64,000 nt of DNA from Vibrio cincinnatiensis (lineage in GTDB: Bacteria; Pseudomonadota; Gammaproteobacteria; Enterobacterales; Vibrionaceae), in contig NZ_SGOM01000006.1 in the NCBI RefSeq assembly GCF_022113815.1, positions 124,001 to 188,000 of the forward strand. The letters are read 5' to 3'. Made by a program: the position numbers and the translations under genes. The notes under the pieces are model-generated. The model ran no database searches. It was not told the origin of the DNA and saw only the letters and a list, made by a program, of their open reading frames with translations. Below are positions 59,511 through 64,000 of this stretch, one piece after another. How positions within the stretch are numbered: position 1 is the stretch's first letter; the number at the start of each line of letters is the position of its first letter.

Positions 59511-62183
59511 TTACTTTTTCTTTGCTGGTTTTTGGTCTTCTTTTTTCTTAATGACGGTCGTTCCTTCGAACGTTTCACCTTCAACAAATGGCTTACCGTA
59601 GTAAGCTGCAAGAAGTACATCTTTTAGCTCAGAAATTAGTGGGTAACGAGGGTTTGCACCTGTACATTGGTCATCGAACGCTTCAACAGACAGTTCATCA
59701 ACTTTTGCAAGGAAATCTGCTTCGTTCACACCTGCAGCTTGGATAGATAGTGGAATATCAAGATCTTTCTTCAGCTCTTCCAACCAAGTTAGCAAACGTT
59801 CAATTTTCTGTGCAGTACGGTCACCCGCTTGGCTCAAGCCTAAATGGTCGGCAACTTCAGCATAACGACGACGTGCTTGTGGACGGTCGTATTGAGAGAA
59901 TGCAGTTTGTTTGGTTGGGTTATCGTTCGCATTGTAACGAACCACGTTAGAGATTAGCAATGCATTAGCAAGGCCGTGTGGTAAGTGGAACTCTGCACCA
60001 ATTTTGTGAGCCATTGAGTGACATACACCCAAGAAAGCATTCGCAAAAGCAACCCCTGCGATTGTCGCAGCATTGTGTACTTTTTCACGAGCAATTGGGT
60101 CTGCTGCGCCATTTTTGTAGCTTGAAGGTAAGTACTCTTTTAGCATTTTCAGCGCTTGTAGTGCTTGACCATCAGAGTATTCGTTAGCAAGAACAGAAAC
60201 ATAAGCTTCAAGAGCGTGAGTCACGGCATCGTAGCCACCAAACGCAGTAAGAGACTTAGGCATGTTCATCACAAGGTTCGCATCAACGATAGCCATGTTA
60301 GGTGTTAATTCATAATCCGCCAGTGGGTATTTCGCCCCTGTTGCATCATCAGTAACAACAGCAAATGGCGTGACTTCTGAACCAGTACCTGAAGTGGTTG
60401 TGATACATACCAATTCTGCTTTTTGACCCATTTTAGGGAATTTGTAAATACGTTTACGAATATCCATAAAGCGCATAGCGAGTTCTTCAAAATGCGTTTC
60501 TGGGTGCTCGTACATTACCCACATAATTTTTGCAGCATCCATTGGTGAACCGCCACCAAGAGCAAGGATAACGTCTGGCTGGAAGCTCATCATGGCTTCA
60601 GCGCCTTTCTTAACAACAGAAAGTGTTGGATCCGCTTCTACATCAAAGAAAGTTTGTACTTCCATACCTTGTGCTTTTAGCAAGCTAACCACATCATCAG
60701 CATAACCGTTATTAAATAGGAAACGGTCAGTAACTAGGAATGCACGTTTTTTACCTTCTAGATCACCAAGGGCAATAGGAAGGCTACCACGACGGAAGTA
60801 GATAGATTTAGGAAGTTTATGCCACAACATGTTTTCAGCTCGCTTAGCCACTGTTTTCTTGTTGATTAAGTGCTTAGGACCTACGTTTTCAGAGATAGAG
60901 TTACCACCCCAAGAACCACAGCCAAGCGTCAAAGAAGGTGCAACGTTAAAGTTGTAAAGGTCACCGATACCACCATGAGTAGTTGGGATATTTACAAGAA
61001 TACGTGCTGTTTTTAGACGGTCACCGAAGTAACGGATACGGTCTGCATTCACGTCTTGGTCTGTATATAAGCCAGAAGTGTGACCGATACCGCCAATTTC
61101 TACCATTTTCACAGCTTGATCTACTGCGTTTTCAAAAGAAGACGCGCGGAACATGCCCAGTGTTGGAGATAATTTCTCATGAGCGAATTCGTCATCATAA
61201 GACACTTCACCGATGCCTTCACCCACAAGAATCTTAGTATCAGCAGGAACTTTCACACCCGCCATTTCAGCGATAGCGGTAGCTGGCTGACCAACGATTT
61301 TTGCATTTAGCGCACCGTCGATAAGCAGAACTTTACGTACTTTATCAGCATCAGCTTTGCTTAGAACGTGTGCTTTGTGTGTAGCAAAACGTTCTTTAAC
61401 TTCTTCATATACTTCATCCATAACAATAACGGCTTGCTCAGAAGCACAAACCACACCGTTATCAAAAGTTTTAGACATAAGAACAGAAGCTACTGCACGT
61501 TTGATATCTGCGGTTTCATCGATAACAACAGGTACGTTACCTGCACCCACACCAATCGCAGGTTTACCAGAAGAGTAAGCCGCTTTAACCATACCAGGAC
61601 CACCGGTCGCCAGAATCAAAGCAATACCATCATGTTTCATCAGTGCGTTAGATAGTTCAACTGAAGGCTCATCAATCCAACCAATAATGTCTTTAGGTGC
61701 ACCAGCAGCAACTGCCGCATCAAGTACCAATTTCGCCGCAGCATTTGTTGAATTTTTTGCACGTGGGTGCGGAGAAAAGATGATAGCGTTACGAGTCTTC
61801 AAAGAGATAAGAGATTTGAAGATAGCAGTAGAGGTTGGGTTAGTGGTAGGCACGATACCACAGATAATACCAACAGGTTCTGCGATAGTCATTGTTCCTA
61901 GGTTGTTGTCTTCTTCAAGAATGCCACAGGTTTTTTCGTCTTTGTATTTGTTATAAATAAACTCAGACGCAAAGTGGTTCTTGATTACTTTATCCTCAAC
62001 GATACCCATGCCAGATTCTGCTACCGCTTGTTGCGCTAGAGGAATACGAGCTTGGTTAGCGGCTAATGATGCGGCGCGGAAAATTTTATCCACTTGCTCT
62101 TGAGAGAAAGTGGCAAATTCTGCTTGTGCTGCTTTAACGCGAGCAACGAGAGCATCAAGTTCAGCCAAATTTGTTACAGGCAT
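59511..62183 (-). CDS. adhE: Bifunctional acetaldehyde-CoA / alcohol dehydrogenase
   Basis: 890 residues. Residues 1-~440 are an aldehyde dehydrogenase with catalytic Cys in FDNGVVCASEQ and the GAGNVPVVIDE region. Residues ~450-870 are an iron alcohol dehydrogenase (LALGGGSPMDAAKIM; TTTSGTGSEVTPFAVV; the metal-binding His in CHSMAHKIGAEFHLPHG). It makes ethanol from acetyl-CoA in two NADH-dependent steps during fermentation and forms spirosomes. Adjacent to the MarC-family gene, as in E. coli. Confidence 0.97.
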   Translation of the reverse strand: MPVTNLAELDALVARVKAAQAEFATFSQEQVDKIFRAASLAANQARIPLAQQAVAESGMGIVEDKVIKNHFASEFIYNKYKDEKTCGILEEDNNLGTMTIAEPVGIICGIVPTTNPTSTAIFKSLISLKTRNAIIFSPHPRAKNSTNAAAKLVLDAAVAAGAPKDIIGWIDEPSVELSNALMKHDGIALILATGGPGMVKAAYSSGKPAIGVGAGNVPVVIDETADIKRAVASVLMSKTFDNGVVCASEQAVIVMDEVYEEVKERFATHKAHVLSKADADKVRKVLLIDGALNAKIVGQPATAIAEMAGVKVPADTKILVGEGIGEVSYDDEFAHEKLSPTLGMFRASSFENAVDQAVKMVEIGGIGHTSGLYTDQDVNADRIRYFGDRLKTARILVNIPTTHGGIGDLYNFNVAPSLTLGCGSWGGNSISENVGPKHLINKKTVAKRAENMLWHKLPKSIYFRRGSLPIALGDLEGKKRAFLVTDRFLFNNGYADDVVSLLKAQGMEVQTFFDVEADPTLSVVKKGAEAMMSFQPDVILALGGGSPMDAAKIMWVMYEHPETHFEELAMRFMDIRKRIYKFPKMGQKAELVCITTTSGTGSEVTPFAVVTDDATGAKYPLADYELTPNMAIVDANLVMNMPKSLTAFGGYDAVTHALEAYVSVLANEYSDGQALQALKMLKEYLPSSYKNGAADPIAREKVHNAATIAGVAFANAFLGVCHSMAHKIGAEFHLPHGLANALLISNVVRYNANDNPTKQTAFSQYDRPQARRRYAEVADHLGLSQAGDRTAQKIERLLTWLEELKKDLDIPLSIQAAGVNEADFLAKVDELSVEAFDDQCTGANPRYPLISELKDVLLAAYYGKPFVEGETFEGTTVIKKKEDQKPAKKK

Positions 62184-62811
62184 AATGAATCTCCTAAAAA
62201 TAGAAAAATGTTAAAAACTCTTTATTAAATCGACCGCTGAATGTTTTTCCACCGTCTTCACAACCGATTTCATGTCTGACTTAGTAAATAGCTTTCACGA
62301 CTGAGTATAATATTTCACTGTTTGAAAAAAATTGACTCAGATCAGTTATCAAAAAGTAATTACTACTCAAGGGGTAGCTACTAGAAAAAACACCACTTAA
62401 CCCAATGAATTAAAAGAAAAATAAAACAAAAGATCGAGTGTTCAAAAAACACACTTCACAAATCAAAAAAATAAAAAAACTACAACAATCTGTAAAAAAG
62501 TTTCATTTTTAAACAACATTCCCACTTGTGACCAATGTTTTATGTGCTACTTCGAGTATATGTTCTCCCACTTAACTCTCCACTATTCTGTCTGATTTTT
62601 CACTAAACTGTGCGGATGTTAACAAACTATCGTCCTCATTCCGTTTATCGTCCACAAATTGCAACAATTTCTTTGCATTTTTCATTAAGCATTAGTTTTC
62701 TTAATCATGAGCAAATAAATGCGATAGTTTTTTTTCATTCGTGATTTTGCGCAGATTAACATACATTACGCTGGCTTTATTTCACCCCAATGATCGCCAC
62801 GAGAATATTTC
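62184..62811. other. Intergenic region between divergent adhE and the MarC-family gene
   Basis: 628 bases, AT-rich, no open frame that I can support. It holds an FNR-like TTGAC-TCAG-ATCAG at 62332-62345 and a TGTTAACA palindrome near 62620 that resembles part of a Rex-like site. Both are weak. Long adhE leaders with redox control occur in E. coli. Confidence 0.5.
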
Positions 62812-63447
62812 ATGCATCTTGAACTTGCTATTTTTCTTCAGTTTTTTTTAGGACTGGTTGCTGCCGTAAACCCGATAGGCATCATGCCGGTATTTGTTTC
62901 TTTGACCAGCCATATGACAGTAGAAGAAAAAAATAAAACCGCCGCTACTGCGAATATTGCTGTTGCTGTCATCTTAATTACAGCGTTACTTGGTGGGCAG
63001 GTTCTTTTAGACATGTTTAGCATTTCCCTTGATTCCTTCAGAGTTGCGGGCGGATTACTACTACTTAGCATTGCCTTTTCAATGATGAGCGGAAAACTAG
63101 GAGAAGATAAACAGAATAAACAAGAAAAGTCTGAGCACATAAGCCGCGAACAAATTGGTATTGTGCCTATCGCCATGCCTTTAATGGCTGGCCCTGGAGC
63201 GATTAGCTCGACGATTGTTTACAGTGCACGCTATCCAGGAATGCTGGATACGTTTGGAATTGCATTAACCATTGCCCTATTTAGCATCAGCTCTTGGTTA
63301 TTATTTCGCTCAGCCCCTTATATTGTACGAATTCTTGGACAGACAGGAATCAACGTGATCACCCGTATCATGGGGTTAATCTTAGGAGCATTAGGGATTG
63401 AATTTATTGCCAATGGCTTACGCAGCCTATTCCCTGGCCTTGCTTAA
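62812..63447 (+). CDS. ychE: MarC/YchE-family membrane protein
   Basis: 211 residues with six hydrophobic segments: FFLGLVAAVNPIGIMPVFVS at the start, SFRVAGGLLLLSIAFSMM, and MAGPGAISSTIVYSARYPG in the middle. MarC-family membrane proteins are of largely unknown function. YchE is next to adhE in E. coli, which matches. Confidence 0.92.
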   Translation: MHLELAIFLQFFLGLVAAVNPIGIMPVFVSLTSHMTVEEKNKTAATANIAVAVILITALLGGQVLLDMFSISLDSFRVAGGLLLLSIAFSMMSGKLGEDKQNKQEKSEHISREQIGIVPIAMPLMAGPGAISSTIVYSARYPGMLDTFGIALTIALFSISSWLLFRSAPYIVRILGQTGINVITRIMGLILGALGIEFIANGLRSLFPGLA

Positions 63448-63462
63448 CCTTTGTCAATCTCT

Positions 63463-63506
63463 CTTCAAATAGAGAAAGCGCCCTAGGGCGCTTTCTCTAT
63501 TTGAAG
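63463..63506. terminator. Long perfect palindrome, shared terminator of marC-like gene and asd
   Basis: The 44 bases form a complete inverted repeat, 22 bp per arm with no spacer (centre at CCCT/AGGG). It lies between two converging genes and would make a very stable hairpin in either RNA. Confidence 0.82.
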
Positions 63507-63517
63507 GATTACAATAT

Positions 63518-64000
63518 TTAGTGTTTTTCAGTAAGGATGATACGCAATGTTCTACGTAGTGGCTCTGCCGCCCCCCACAAAAGCTGGTCTCCTACGGTAA
63601 AGGCATTGAGGAAATCATCTCCCATCGACATTTTACGTAAACGTCCGACTGGAACAGAGAGGGTCCCAGTAACTTTAGCAGGGCTCAGCTCACGAGCGGT
63701 AATATCACGCTCATTTGGAATCACTTTCACCCAATCATTGTGAGAAGCGATGATGTCTTCAATTTCATCGAGAGGGACGTTTTGTTTTAGCTTAATGGTC
63801 AATGCTTGAGAATGACAACGCATCGCACCAATACGGACGCAGGTTCCATCAATTGGAATCGGAGAATTTTGGAAGCCTAGAATCTTATTCGCTTCAACGC
63901 CTGCTTTCCACTCTTCTTTACTTTGTCCATTATCACGTTTCACATCAATCCACGGGATCAGTGAACCCGCTAGAGGCACGCCAAAGTTATCGGTTGGGAA
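63518..64000 (-). CDS. asd: Aspartate-semialdehyde dehydrogenase, 5' end cut by window
   Basis: The 3' end of asd; the frame is open to base 64000. The C-terminal 160 codons match Asd: [15 protein letters not shown], a [18 protein letters not shown] segment with the substrate-binding His, and [17 protein letters not shown] at the end. It makes aspartate semialdehyde for lysine, methionine and threonine and for cell-wall diaminopimelate. Confidence 0.95.
   Translation of the reverse strand, partial: FPTDNFGVPLAGSLIPWIDVKRDNGQSKEEWKAGVEANKILGFQNSPIPIDGTCVRIGAMRCHSQALTIKLKQNVPLDEIEDIIASHNDWVKVIPNERDITARELSPAKVTGTLSVPVGRLRKMSMGDDFLNAFTVGDQLLWGAAEPLRRTLRIILTEKH

Noticed and set aside
61357..61956. 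Plus-strand frames under adhE
   Set aside because: They are shadows of the adhE coding sequence.
62615..62630. TGTTAACA as a Rex site
   Set aside because: Only a short self-complementary block is present; the 18-base Rex pattern is not complete.

Overview
The window reads as chromosomal core sequence of a gammaproteobacterium of the family Vibrionaceae. The evidence is the men operon order menF-D-H-B-C-E, a run of proteins closest to Escherichia coli and Vibrio cholerae homologues that I can recall (AlaA, RNase E, FabG, PlsX), a rhombosortase gene, an atl gene and CheV/methyl-accepting chemotaxis genes. The species cannot be named from the sequence alone. No insertion sequence, prophage, CRISPR array, tRNA or 16S/23S rRNA gene was seen.

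Layout. 1-4.2 kb: the 3' part of a chemoreceptor, then a CRP-box-preceded operon of two YjiH/YjiG-type membrane proteins and an M20 carboxypeptidase. 4.2-7.8 kb: a decayed accessory locus with a TSUP exporter, a chimeric pseudogene (5' part of a TauD-like dioxygenase joined to the 3' part of a beta-hydroxyacid dehydrogenase, plus a frameshift) and a divergent MocR-type regulator. 8-17.2 kb: 4.5S RNA (ffs), a membrane protein, alkyltransferase-like protein, lipoproteins, tesB, an Lrp-family regulator divergent from a cysteine-synthase-fold enzyme with a perfect Lrp-type box between them, NlpE-like, DUF1244 and Tim44-like proteins, a TetR regulator and an LplT-PlsC-like fusion. 17.2-24.4 kb: the menaquinone operon. 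24.7-31.1 kb: alaA, yfbR, a dGTPase-like gene, tapT, rhombosortase, sohB and yciK. 31.2-41 kb: cheV, mlc, pykA, a patatin, two tiny membrane protein genes (YnhF-like and MetS-like), an NSS transporter, a small outer-membrane-like protein and ptsG.

41.5-52 kb is one long minus-strand cluster for fatty acid/phospholipid synthesis and replication: yceD, rpmF, plsX, fabH, fabD, fabG, acpP, fabF, pabC, mltG, tmk, holB, tatD, followed by ptsG. This is the same order as in E. coli. On its other side come a Maf protein, rluC and rne with a structured leader, again as in E. coli. 57.6-64 kb holds an EamA transporter, a DUF481 outer membrane protein, adhE, a MarC-family gene and the 3' part of asd.

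How the parts connect. The men operon makes menaquinone for anaerobic respiration, while adhE serves fermentation. mlc and ptsG are both present: Mlc is the classical repressor of glucose PTS genes, and candidate CRP or Mlc boxes lie upstream of both. Apart from the decayed accessory locus, the window is ordinary conserved chromosome. I did not find a convincing new multi-gene system. The most useful leads are the chimeric pseudogene locus, the perfect Lrp-type box, the LplT-PlsC fusion without a ligase domain, and three genes shorter than 60 codons (rpmF, ynhF-like, metS-like).
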